The notes under the pieces were generated by a model, which did not search any database, was not told the origin of the DNA, and saw only the letters and a program-made list of their open reading frames with translations. Shown here piece after piece: positions 1-10,757 of a stretch of 39,871 nt of DNA (positions within the stretch are counted from its first letter, which is position 1; each line of letters begins with the position of its first letter). Origin of the DNA: Cyanophora paradoxa (taxonomy: Eukaryota; Glaucocystophyceae; Cyanophorales; Cyanophoraceae); assembly GCA_004431415.1 (NCBI GenBank), contig QPMI01000636.1:1-39871 (forward strand). The letters are read 5' to 3'. The position numbers and the translations under genes were made by a program.

Positions 1-1246
1 TCTGGAGCCAAAAAACGCTGCGCATCACTGTGTTCGCTCGGCCTTATAGCTATAGCTACCGCTAACCCTGAACAGCTGGCTAAAAGATGATGGGTGCTGT
101 CGCAGAGGGCTCGCGCGTAAACATAGGCGATCCAGGCCTTCTGGAAGGGTCGGGGCGGAAGTCGACCATGGGGGGTGGAGCGGCAGCCAGCGGCGCCGGT
201 CCTGAAGAGAGCCGTCTTGCGAGAGCATGGTGAGGCGGCCCGCCGCCTCGAGCGCCCGCAGAGCCACGCGGCTGGCGCGCTGCTCGCTCGATCCCGCCGC
301 GCATCTGGTAGACAAGGTATTGAATTTCGACGTCCGCGAGGCATGGCGTCGCGCAGGCGCTCGACGACCCCCTCGTGGAGGTCTCGATCGCAGGCCTGCC
401 ATTCATGAACAGACGTCAGCTGTACATGTGGGCGGTCCACTTCAATATTTGATGAAACTGCGCGCACCCAACAAAGCGTTTTTTGCGAGCGCGTGGCTCA
501 ATCGAAACTGCACGAACTCGAGTGCACGGCTGTGACCGTGCTGCCGGACATGACGATACAAGTTCTGGCGCCAGCAGAAGTGTTCACGGGCTCCGTCCGG
601 ACAATGTAAGCAAATTCCGCCGTTGCATGATGACGACACCGTACGCTGCAGCCTGCGCCACCCGCCCGAGATCCGCCCCAGGACGAGGTCTCCAGGCACA
701 GACGCGGCTTGCAGAACTAGATCGCCGTCCCATCTGGCGCGGGACTTGGTCAGCTGCAGACTCATGATCAGGCGCGCAAATATTTAATTTGGCGAAGCTG
801 CTTGCCTAGTAGCGGAAGCAAGCACCGCCGCCAGTCCGAGAAGCCAAGCAGCGGAGTGCCGACCGCGAGGGCAAAAAAAGCGCCAGGCCGGCCGCGGTCA
901 ACGTGCTCGCTGCGGCCGCGGGCAGCGCGCACGCGGATCTGCGTATATATAAACTCGATTTCGGAGACGTTCTGAACGCAGCAAGAGAGCACGGTCTGGA
1001 CGGCCTGGCGTGCTCGGCTGCCAGCTGGCTGCGATCAGCGGCGCAGCTAGGCAGCGGTGCAAGCGGTTTTGTACATGTTGCAAGCTCAAGCACGATCGCG
1101 AGTGCCACAAAGCGTGCTCGGCTGCGGGCAGCGGCGCGTGCTCGGTACGCAGTGCTGCGGTGCAAGCTTGATGCATGCAGTGAAAAGTAGTCCAGGCGGC
1201 TCGGGTACCGTGCGCATGCGGCGTATACGCGGCGCACTGAAGCGGT
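1..1246. other. GC-rich stretch without a supported gene
   Basis: No convincing gene is visible. All open frames are short and overlap on both strands, as expected for GC-rich noncoding DNA. Two weak signals are worth recording. A TATA-like run lies at 944-953 (TATATATAAA). A 36-codon frame at 342-452 on the plus strand reads more like protein (it contains GLPFMNRRQLYMWAVHF) than its surroundings, but it opens after a stop and has no clear splice context. It may be a decayed exon. Confidence 0.4.
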
Positions 1247-1387
1247 AATCTAGAGGTGACAGCTAGAGAGAAGTGGTTCCATGCAGAACCGCGCAACGAA
1301 GAGCAAGGCGTATGTGACGCATTGCGAGGGAAGCCGAAATCTAGAGGAGACAGCTAGGGAGAACTGGTTCCATGCAGAACCGCGCAA
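1247..1387 (+). repeat. Two diverged ~50-bp direct repeats
   Basis: Copies at 1247-1296 and 1338-1387, spaced 91 bp apart, share an AATCTAGAGG start, a CAGCTAG core and the segment TGGTTCCATGCAGAACCGCG. They differ at a few positions. No function is apparent; this looks like a small decayed tandem duplication. Confidence 0.6.
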
Positions 1388-1591
1388 GGAATTCGAAGAC
1401 CGGAGTAAGAGAGAAGTTCGTCTTCCCTCGAAAACCACTTTTTCCCCTCGAATTCGACGCTCGAAAGTCGAGAGCTGACCGGTTCACCGAGCCAATCGGA
1501 TCGCGAATAAAGCACCATTTTTTCTGCTGTTGCATACTGGCCCTCGAAAACGGCCTCATAGAAAACTTTTGGCTGAAGCGAGGAACGGGAA

Positions 1592-1630
1592 GCAAGGGGG
1601 GAAGACCTTCGGTCTTCTTTTCCCCCTTGC
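1592..1630 (+). other. Strong imperfect hairpin
   Basis: The arms GCAAGGGGGGAAGACC and GGTCTTC(TTT)TCCCCCTTGC face each other across a three-base TTC turn, giving a long stem with a small bulge. It lies just upstream of the junction where block D begins. It could be a transcript hairpin or a recombination-prone cruciform. Confidence 0.5.
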
Positions 1631-1651
1631 AATTTGCACTCGTCTCAATCG

Positions 1652-1993
1652 ACGTCGTATGCGCGTAAGCGTAGACGAAGATTTGTGCAAGCCGTCAGTG
1701 CAAAACAGCCGACAAGCTCAGCTACCGGCGCGCGCCCGGAAATCGTAACCGCGGCCCGCGGCCGGCGCTCGGCTGCGATCGTGATCGCGCACGAGAAAAC
1801 AAAATATTAATTATGAATGCGAGACGTACCCGTCCGAGCCGCCACGGGTACCGCCTGCTATTGATTGCATCACTGACGCAAGGCGCCCCTGAGAGCGCCA
1901 GTCCGTCTGAGGCGCGCCGCCCGCCCCGCTCGCGGGCGGCGCGCCTTGTTCTTCAATCTTTTACTACGATCTGTGCGAGGAATCGCCTCGCGC
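1652..1993 (+). repeat. Block D, copy A (~342 bp)
   Basis: This block recurs at 8736-9076, differing by one base in a C run (CCC versus CC). It starts ACGTCGTATGCGCG and ends CGCCTCGCGC. Inside it, 1911-1924 and 1932-1945 form a perfect 14-bp GC-only stem around a 7-base loop, followed near the end by a smaller GCGAGG/CCTCGC stem. The 20 bases immediately upstream (ATTTGCACTCGTCTCAATCG) are identical to the end of a 292-bp array unit, so this copy is joined to array sequence. It has no convincing reading frame; the only continuous frames overlap the hairpin. Confidence 0.85.
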
Positions 1994-3075
1994 CAGCAGC
2001 AGCAGCACAGAGCGGACGCGGCGTGGGACGATCGGACGATCGTACCAGCGCCAAATTCGGCGTTCGACCACGGTCGGCGAAGCCACAGCGTCCGGAAAAG
2101 GTCAGTGGGCCTTCGCGCGGCTGGGCGGCCCGCAGACTTGTCTGCAATCACGGCGCCCGACCTCGCACCCACGACCCGGTCCGCGCAACGACGGCATTTC
2201 GTCTGCATCGGTCGTAAGCGCCAGCCCGCGCTCCCCCTCCCGGAGCCACGCCGCGCGTTTTCCCGCTCGTGCGATGCTTGAGAGCCGCGGACGGCCGCCA
2301 TCGTCGGCCCAGCGGCTTCCCAGTCATATGATGAGATTCTAACGATTAGCCGATCGCGCAGAGATCGCGCCGACTCACCACGGCGTCACGGACCCGCCGC
2401 TGGCTCCGACGTTCGTGACAGGGCGCGATCTCCCTCCCCTACGCGCGCGCCCTCGTGAGGCAGTCCGCCTGCTTTTGGATCGTTCGATTCACGGAATTCG
2501 ATCCGCAGGCCATGCATATGGCGCGGGCGCCCACCCGGCTCGCCCGATTGCCTCCGCAAGCGCGCCCTCGCGGCTGCGACCTCCCCTCCCCGCGGAGTTG
2601 GGCGCCGAGTAGCGGCCCGGGGCGCCGAATAGCGGCTGCAGCCCAGAGCCCCTCCCGTTTTGCCTGGCCTCCCTGCCGGCACGCGCGCGCCTATACGGCT
2701 GCGGACGCCTTCCCTCCATTTCTGGGGCGCCGATTGATGGCTGCATCCCGCAGTTCTCCCATGCTCCGGCGCTAGCCGTTGAGCCTGCTCCGGCGCCAGC
2801 CGTCGAGCCGCTCCGGCGGCAGCCGTCGAGCCAGTCTGGCCTGCCCACGGTGCGCCCGCGACGCCCTGCCTTCACTGAGCTTAGCTCACATGCTGAACGC
2901 AGCAAACTGGGCGCGTTCGGGCGATCAGCTGTCTAGAAAGCCAGGCTTGAGGGTGCGCTCACCTGTGCGCAGCGGGCTCAGCCCGAATCCTGGCGGCCGG
3001 ACGGCCTTCAGCGAGCCCTCGGGTACGCGCCTCCCTATCGCTTCGGCGCAGGCGCAGTCTCGCCTGACGCGGCTC
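1994..3075. other. GC-rich spacer, nothing recognised
   Basis: Between block D and the hairpin array I see no gene, RNA or element. Short GC-rich frames exist on both strands without splice context. Near 2780-2840 there are a few imperfect 20-25-bp CTCCGGCGCCAGCCGTTGAG-like repeats. Confidence 0.4.
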
Positions 3076-5007
3076 CCGCAGTTTCAGACTGCGGAGTGGC
3101 CTGGGGCGGCCCCTCTTGGTGCGCCCCGCTCCTCTCTGAGGTGGCCCGCAGTTTCAGACTGCGGAGGGCTCGGGCGAACCTTCTTGGTGCGCCACCCCTC
3201 TCCTCTCTCGGCGCAGGCAGCCGCGCCTGACGCAGCCCCCGCAGTTTCAGACTGCGGAGCGGCCCGGGGCGGCCCTCTCGGTGCGCCCCGCTCCCTCTCT
3301 GAGGTGGCCCCCGCAGTTTCAGACTGCGGAGCGGCCCGGGGCGGCCCCTCTCGGTGCGCCCCGCTCTCTCTCTGAGGTGGCCCCGCAGTTTCAGACTGCG
3401 GAGCGGCCTGGGCACCCTCTCGTGCGCCCCGCTCTCTCTGAGGTACCCGCAGTTTCAGACTGCGGAGCGGCCCGGGCGCCCCTCTCGTGCGCCCCGCTCT
3501 CTCTCTGAGGTGGCCCCGCAGTTTCAGACTGCGGAGCGGCTGGGCAGCCCCTTCGTGCCCCGCCTCTCTCTGTGAGGTGGCCCCCAGTTTCAAACTGCGG
3601 AGCGGCCTGGGCGCCTCTCGCGTGCGCCCCCCTCTCGCTTCGGCGCAGGCGCAGCCTCGCCGACGCAGCCCCGCAGTTTCAGACTGCGGAGGCCCGGGGC
3701 GAACCTTCTTGGTGCGCCCCCTCTCTCCTCTCTCAGCGCAGGCGCAGCCGCGCCGGACGCAGCCCCGCAGTTTCAGACTGCGGAGGGCCCGGGCGAACTT
3801 CTTGGTGCGCCCCCCGCTCCTCTCTCGGCGCAGGCGCAGCACGCCTGACGCGGCCCCCGCAGTTCAGCCTGCGGATGGCCTAGGGCGGCCCTCTTGGTGC
3901 GCCCCGCTCTCTCTCTGAGTGGCCCCCGCAGTTTGAGACTGCGGAGCGCCTGGGCGAACCTTCTTGTGCGCCACCCCTCTCCTCTTCCGACGCAGGCGCA
4001 GCCGCGCCTGACGCAGCTCCGCAGTTTCAGACTGCGGAGCGGCCGGGCGGCCCCCTTGGTGCGCCCCGCTCTCTCTCTCTCTCTCTCTCTGAGGTGGACC
4101 CGCAGTTTCAGACTGCGGAGCGGCCCGGGCGGCCCTCTCGGTGCGCCCCGCTCTCTCTCTGAGGTGGCCCCGCAGTTTCAGACTGCGGAGCGGCCTGGGC
4201 AGCCCCTCTCGGTGCGCCCCGCTCTCTCTCTGAGGTGGCCCCGCAGTTTTCAGACTGCGGAGCGGCCCGGGCGGCCCCTCTCGGTGCGCCCGCTCTGTCT
4301 CTCTGAGGTGGCCCCGCAGTTTCAGACTGCGGAGCGGCCTGGGGCAGCCCCTCTCGGTGCGCCCGCTCTCTCTGTGAGGTGGCCCCCGCAGTTTCAAACT
4401 GCGGAGCGGCCTGGGGCGTCCTTCTCGCGTGCGCCCCCCTCTCGCTTCGGCGCAGGCCAGCCTCGCCGACGCAGCCCCCGCAGTTTCAGACTGCGGAGCG
4501 GCCCGGCGCCACCCACTCGGCGTGCGCCCCTCTCCTCTTCAGCGCAGGCGCAGCCGCGCCCGACGCGGCCTCCACAGTTTTTGAACTGCGGGCGGCCCGG
4601 GGCGAACTTCTCGGTGCGCCCCCTTCTCTCTTCGGCGCAGGCGCAGCCTCGCCTGACGCGGCCCCGCAGTTTTCGAACTGCGGGCGGCCCGGGGCGAGCC
4701 TCTTGGTGAACGCCCGCTCTTCTCTTCGGCGCAGGCGCAGCCGCGCCTGATGACGCGGCCCACCGCAGTTTTCGAACTGCGGGGCGGCCCGGGGCGACCT
4801 GCTTGGTGCGCCCTCTCTCCTCTTCGGCGTAAGCCGCGCCTGACGCGGCCCCCGCAGTTTCAGACTGCGGAGTGGCCTGGGGCGGCCCCTCTTCTTCTTC
4901 TGGGCGGCAGACTGCGCAGCGGCCGAAGGGCTTCTGGGTGCGCGCCCCCCTTTCCCGTGACGCAGGCACAGCCTCGCCTGACATTTACCCGCAGTCTTAG
5001 AGTGCAG
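3076..5007 (+). repeat. Array of ~24 GC-rich hairpin repeats
   Basis: About 24 copies of CCGCAGTTTCAGACTGCGG, an inverted repeat with a 5-base loop, occur every 65-135 bp. Starts include 3076, 3146, 3239, 3311, 3383, 3447 and 3516. The spacers are of two kinds. Short ones (~70-bp period) run through CCCGCTCTCTCTCTGAGGTGGCC. Longer ones (~93-bp period) run through a GGCGCAGGCGCAGCC segment and end in CTGACGCGGCCC. Variant copies keep their dyad, for example GCAGTTTTCGAACTGC near 4664 and 4762 and GCAGTTTCAAACTGC near 4388. The last copy (near 4990) is decayed. Long frames on both strands cross it but shift with each unit, so it is not treated as coding. Confidence 0.85.
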
Positions 5008-5787
5008 GGCGGCTGCGGCGGCTCTTCTTGGCGGCGCGCCCAGCGCCGCGGCGCAGGCGCAGCCTCGCGGGGCGGCCAAGAGGCGGCACTGGTGGCCGCC
5101 TCTCCCTTGCAGCCCCTGGCCAGGTGCCCGCCGCGCCGCTCCGCCTTGCCTGCCTTGGTGGCAGGCGTACGTGCTTCTGAGCGCTACAATACAAAGGCTC
5201 GTTGACCCTAGCTCTCGCACGGTTGCGCATGCGGCAGGGGCGCGCGCGCAGCGAACCTATAGCCTGGTCTGCGGGCTCACCCTGCGGGCTTGCCCTCCCC
5301 GACATCACGGTCCAATATATATATAAGCGCCGCAGTACGCCCACAAGTTCTGGCACTGGCAACAGATCTAGATCTAGTGAGCCTCGCCTCGGAGCCGCCG
5401 AGGCTGCCGAGCCCCCATTATTATTATATGCATGTACCGGCCGACAAGCCGTCCGACGGTCGCTGAGCCTCGGAGCACGCCGAACTCGCGAACGTGAACG
5501 TTAACTTAGGCGAGGCCGCGCGCCCACCGCGGCCGACCGCCGCGGCTCTTACATATATTCGAATTCATGATCATGCATATGATTGCGAGTCAACTTTCCA
5601 TCCGGACTCCGGACGCATTTGCATGCGCATATGCGCATGCAGCGTCACCGAATTTTTTTTTCTCGAGCTCCTTTCGGCCGGCGCGGCGCCGGGCGATCGC
5701 GAGCGCTAGCGCTAGATTAGACGTCGACGCTGAGCGCTACCGGCACTGCCGCCGATCGCGAGTGTGTGCGTCCACCCCGCGGTCAGC

Positions 5788-5813
5788 AGATCTAGATCTA
5801 GATCTAGATCTAG
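5788..5813. repeat. (AGATCT)n microsatellite
   Basis: A perfect 26-bp run of alternating AGATCT and CTAGAT words, self-complementary throughout. Shorter versions of the same motif are scattered elsewhere: near 5365, 6352, 7449-7490, 9977, 25093, 31637 and 32880. Confidence 0.9.
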
Positions 5814-7448
5814 CCTAGTAGCTGTGCCCGGCGGCCGGATATATATGTATGCAGATACTGCAACGCAAGTTAATTTCGGTGGCGCATACGTATACATGCA
5901 CATGCACTCTATCTTGAAGTGGCCCCACGATCCGCACACCTGGCCATGGCACGGCCGCGGTACACGTGCGCTGTACACAGGAGCGGCGCGGGTTTCCGAT
6001 GTTCGGATATATATCAATCCGAGTCGACTTGACTCGTCGACGTCAGTGACTCAGTGAGCTTCGCGTGCGATCCGATGATCATGATCAACCATTCATGATC
6101 AAATATGATCAATTGTGCGATCGCGCGCCGCATGCGCAATATTCAGAATCGCGCGCCGCATGCGCAGCACTCGAACTTGCTCGCAATACGATCGCAATCA
6201 TGATCATTGATCGTCCAGATCGATATCGATCATCAAATAAGACTTATTGTGCCGCACTACCGTAGTACTTATACGGTCCCGCGGCCGCCACATGCGCGCG
6301 CGCATACCAGTACCGGCGTCGGCACGTCGGCGACTCGGCGGTACCCAGATCTAGACTCTAGATCTTGCAATCGATTCACAGCTTCGCGCCCCCCGGCCCC
6401 GGCGGCGCCGGGCCCCGGCCCGGCCCTTGAGACCTCAGTCTCTCTCTTATGGCAATTTTACATGCACAACGCTAAGAAGACCACTTCCTGAGTCACCCTG
6501 CGGTTCCAGCTGTCGGTCCGCGCCGCGCGCGTCATAAAGGTCACTGCCAACCGTTGAATTCGAACGCGAACCGGCGATCTCGCGATCGTCCCTTGCAAAA
6601 ATTGCACGGCCCGGCGGCGCACGTCCTCCCTTCAGCTTGGGAAGGCCGGGGCCGTCGTAATCCGACGCGTACGTCGACGCGACGTGGACGCCGGCCGCAG
6701 CGCCCTTGCGGTCATCGGATACATATATTAGTTGGCATTGCAAATTGAGCTGCCAGGCTGTTTTCGGATCGCGATCGGACGTCAACGTACGTCATATATA
6801 TATCGCTATATATATAGCCTCCGGGCAACAATTCATGATCAAGCGCCCGCGGCCGGCACCCGTACGCGTCGTAATCAAGCTCAAACGGCGTCGGCGTGAG
6901 CTTGCATCAGGACCGTCGGACTCTAGGATCACGGGACGTACGCGTGCCGCAGCGCGCGTTGCGGCGCGATCTTGGTAGCCTTGGCCGATTGACCCCGGCC
7001 CGGCGGTAATTAATGCCTATGCACATGATCATATACAGCATTATAGTAACGCGCGCATATCATAGTATATGATTTTGGTCCGACGGTCATATAAAGTAGT
7101 ACTACGGTATGCTTGCAATTGCAATTGCACCCCTGGTCATGGACGGACCGGAGTCTTTCGCGCGGCCACGCCGGCACGCGTACGTGTGCACCCAAGCCCT
7201 CATGATCATGATCAGGGCCCGGCCGCGGGGCCTGGCACTGCGCCAATTGTCAACGATGCAAACACGCACGGCAACATTAATTGCACCGTCCGACGAAAAT
7301 GAACACGTACACTGCCGCGCAGTGCGCCGGCGCAATTGCGCAATTGCAATCCATCTGCATCGATATCGATTCTACGATATCGATCGCGATACTATGCTGT
7401 CGATATCGATACTCCGACCCCGATGAGCGAGATCGGCCGCGGAGCGGC

Positions 7449-7490
7449 AGATCTAGAGTGCCTGTCCTCTAGATCTAGATCTAGATCTCG
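7449..7490. repeat. AGATCTAG motif pair
   Basis: AGATCTAGAG, an 8-base spacer, then CTCTAGATCTAGATCTAGAT form an inverted and self-complementary cluster of the dispersed AGATCTAG word. Confidence 0.75.
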
Positions 7491-8189
7491 CGATGCTGTG
7501 ATGAGCCCACATTGTGTCGAGTGCCCGTGGCGACGTCAACTTAGAACGTGGCAACAAAAACGATCATCGGATGATATCGCTCACAATCATGAATTGCGAC
7601 AGGGGGGATACCGTGATCTCAACGACCCCCCGTGCCCCCGTGACCACTGCGGCCACGTGCACCAGATCGCCCGCGTTCGCGTGCGGGGGTTAACGTTCGA
7701 ACTAAATTTCAGAATTGAACGGGCGTTGCCGGATTCTGTTTGAGCTCCTAATATTAATGAAGCTGGCGCACGAACTCGAAAGATGCAGCTGGTGAACTCT
7801 CTCGCGAGTCGCGACAAGCTGCACGGCGGCGGTCTCGAGCTCGCGACGTTGACGTGCGATCGCGAGCTCGAGTTCAGACTTTCTACGATACATCGAGCTC
7901 AAGCTCTTCAGCCGCGGTCAACGCGGCAGTCCCGGATTCCGATCTCGGAATATAATATCCGTTTTCACATTACGAGCGACATCGATATATCTATCCGATG
8001 ATCAGTGACTATTAAATTTAATTTTTTATAAAGATGGCTATAGCGACTGATCGTGAGCACGCACAGGCTCGCCATAAGCTTGCCATGATGCTGCCCCCCG
8101 ATAGTTCCACAAGTACTATCGAGTGCTTCAGCTTAAAAGCTTCTTTTACTTGCTGAGCTGCTGCTGCTGCTTGAGGCCTGGCCTTGGTC

Positions 8190-8735
8190 TGGTTTGTGCA
8201 CGGCGGGCGAAGCCCGCCGGCCCACCAACTATTTCCTGCCTCCGTCTCAAACCGCTGTACTTACCAGCGGTCGCTGTACCCGCCTCCGAATCACGTGAAG
8301 GCTGCGGCCGACCACGTGAGAGCCTGGGCCAGATGCCCCTCAAGAAATCGGGCACTAACCCAGAGGGGTACAGCAATTGTAGACTCGCAGTAGCTCGTCA
8401 GAAAAAGCACTTGATGTGGACCCTGGGAAGCATCCGCCGGTATCCTCGGCTTGAGAGAACTGATAAACCGTGATCCAACACGGTGGAAGGTTCTCTCCGG
8501 TTTTGCGCCGCAAAACCGTGCTCCCCGCGACTGCCAAACACAATATATGCACGCAGCAATATAGTCGCGAATTAATAATAGAATAGAAACTAGCCCGCCG
8601 AGTGGCAGTAGCCGTCGTACGCGTGGCAGAATAGATCACGTCATAGAAGTAGGTAGAGAAACAATACTCTCGTGATCTATATATAATTCATGCGAGCTTT
8701 TCGGCGAAGAAAAAGCACGTGAGGCCAAGCATAAA
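8190..8735 (+). repeat. Block C, copy 1 (546 bp)
   Basis: This block is repeated at 10208-10757. By eye the two copies differ only by six one-base changes in homopolymer runs, with no substitutions. It contains two clear hairpins: GCGGGC/GCCCGC around GAA near its start, and a 10-bp stem at 8498-8518 (CGGTTTTGCG, one base, CGCAAAACCG). It ends GAGGCCAAGCATAAA. Here block D follows directly; at copy 2 the 292-bp array follows. No coding frame is convincing: a minus-strand frame is long in copy 2 but broken in copy 1 by the homopolymer differences. Confidence 0.85.
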
Positions 8736-9076
8736 ACGTCGTATGCGCGTAAGCGTAGACGAAGATTTGTGCAAGCCGTCAGTGCAAAACAGCCGACAAG
8801 CTCAGCTACCGGCGCGCGCCCGGAAATCGTAACCGCGGCCGCGGCCGGCGCTCGGCTGCGATCGTGATCGCGCACGAGAAAACAAAATATTAATTATGAA
8901 TGCGAGACGTACCCGTCCGAGCCGCCACGGGTACCGCCTGCTATTGATTGCATCACTGACGCAAGGCGCCCCTGAGAGCGCCAGTCCGTCTGAGGCGCGC
9001 CGCCCGCCCCGCTCGCGGGCGGCGCGCCTTGTTCTTCAATCTTTTACTACGATCTGTGCGAGGAATCGCCTCGCGC
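8736..9076 (+). repeat. Block D, copy B (341 bp)
   Basis: The second copy of the block at 1652-1993, one base shorter in a C run. The 14-bp-stem hairpin is at 8994-9028. It abuts block C copy 1 without any intervening base that is not shared with one or other module. Downstream sequence differs from copy A straight after CGCCTCGCGC, which marks the module end. Confidence 0.85.
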
Positions 9077-10207
9077 ACCCACCCTCCCACACCTCGTCGT
9101 ACACAGTGAAGTATTCGTTCACGTGTACTGCAGCTGGCAGACTTGAGCTCTGCAGCTGATCGTGAGACAGATCTGCCATGTCATGGTCAAATTACAAGTC
9201 GCGCTGTCGGCGCTGGACTTGCAATTGCAATTAACTTGCAATAGTTAACGTTTCGAGAACCAGGGCCCATTCATGGCTATATATATATTAAACCAGGCTC
9301 ATGCATATGCCCAGTCGAGCTCGGAGCCCTCATCAGGGGCCTAAGCCTGGCCATAAGAGGTCCGCAGTCGAGCTGGAGCCTGCAGTCTTTCGCTGCAGAA
9401 CGCCTACGTATACGTATACGGGCCTATAATTAAAAATTGGCACGGAGACCGGAACCCGGGTCTCCAATCTGTAGTGCCATGGTCACCGACTAGCTCTAGG
9501 CCTAGGGCGCGAACCGGATATCGATACACGCACACGCGCGATGTCGACGTCCAGCCCTCGCGATTAATATTGAGCTCCCCGCCATTGAACATGGCCGTCG
9601 GAGTAATTCTCTGCATCCGGATCCGGATCTTTAATTATAAGCTCATGTAATTCATGAGCTGGATCGGGTGGATTAATCGCACGATCGCGAGTCCTTCGCA
9701 ATTGTAAGCCGTGAGCTGCGAATTCGAAGCAAGCCGCAGGCTGCAAAATGCATATGGCCACGGAAGACTCGCGACCGGAGAAGAGCTCGAGACAAAAATC
9801 GAGATCGGGCTGATACATTCGACATGGCTTGCGGGCATCAACCCCGCGATTGCGATCGACGCGATTGAAATCGCTAGTATGGCATCGATTGGTGCCCAAA
9901 GCGATCGCACTGCAAGCCCGAGAGGGATAATAAGGAATAGTGGCAAGTCGACGTCGAACTAGCTTGCCTTACCGGATCTAGATCTGCGGCTAGAAGCCTG
10001 CAGCTGGCGGCGGAGACGCCCAGATCCGAATTTCATATAACGTCGACCTCAGGCCTTGTAATTGCACATGCATGGAGAATAGCAGGCTCTTACGTAATTA
10101 AGAGATCGAGAAAGCGTTAAGCTCGTCGAATGACCGACAAAGCTCGATCCGCACTGCTTTCCTGTGCTGTACTCCATTGAAGAGGCGAGGACAGTCCGTG
10201 AGTGGTG
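9077..10207. other. Spacer, nothing recognised
   Basis: No gene or RNA is supported. It contains palindromic words similar to those of the 5-8 kb tract (for example TACGTATACGTA near 9405 and AGATCT near 9980) and a short TA run near 9278. Confidence 0.4.
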
Positions 10208-10757
10208 TGGTTTGTGCACGGCGGGCGAAGCCCGCCGGCCCACCAACTATTTCCTGCCTCCGTCTCAAACCGCTGTACTTACCAGCGGTCGCTGTACCCC
10301 GCCTCCGAATCACGTGAAGGCTGCGGCCGACCACGTGAGAGGCCTGGGCCAGATGCCCCTCAAGAAATCGGGCACTAACCAGAGGGGTACAGCAATTGTA
10401 GACTCGCAGTAGCTCGTCAGAAAAAGCACTTGATGTGGACCCCTGGGGAAGCATCCGCCGGTATCCTCGGCTTGAGAGAACTGATAAACCGTGATCCCAA
10501 CACGGTGGAAGGTTCTCTCCGGTTTTGCGCCGCAAAACCGTGCTCCCCGCGACTGCCAAACACAATATATGCACGCAGCAATATAGTCGCGAATTAATAA
10601 TAGAATAGAAACTAGCCCGCCGAGTGGCAGTAGCCGTCGTACGCGTGGCAGAATAGATCACGTCATAGAAGTAGGTAGAGAAACAATACTCTCGTGATCT
10701 ATATATAATTCATGCGAGCTTTTCGGCGAAGAAAAAGCACGTGAGGCCAAGCATAAA
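10208..10757 (+). repeat. Block C, copy 2 (550 bp)
   Basis: The copy of 8190-8735. The differences are one-base length changes in runs (for example TACCC/TACCCC, GAG/GAGG, AACCC/AACC, GACCC/GACCCC, CTGGG/CTGGGG, ATCC/ATCCC), which account for the net four extra bases. It ends GAGGCCAAGCATAAA and is followed directly by the first 292-bp array unit (TGCGACCTCGCAGG). Confidence 0.85.

Larger units (their letters stand above)
5008..8189. other. Gene-free tract rich in short palindromes
   Basis: No gene is supported over 3.2 kb. The sequence is crowded with 6-12-bp palindromic words, such as ATGATCATGAT, AGATCTAGATCT, CGATATCGAT, GCATATGC, CCGCGG and TATATATA. They alternate between AT-rich and GC-rich patches (for example 5560-5650, 6070-6240, 7010-7420). 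TATA-like runs occur near 5313 and 6793. Frames are short and mutually overlapping. Confidence 0.5.

Noticed and set aside
3076-5007. CRISPR array
   Set aside because: Repeats are palindromic and regularly spaced, but the spacers are themselves repeated sequence, the host is eukaryotic and no cas genes are present.
3035-5220. Large overlapping frames on both strands across the hairpin array
   Set aside because: They are Arg/Pro/Ser/Ala-rich products of a GC-rich repeat, broken differently in each unit, with no codon-level constraint visible.
10098-10661. 187-codon minus-strand frame in block C copy 2
   Set aside because: It is interrupted in copy 1 by run-length changes, shows no recognisable motif, and both strands are equally open.
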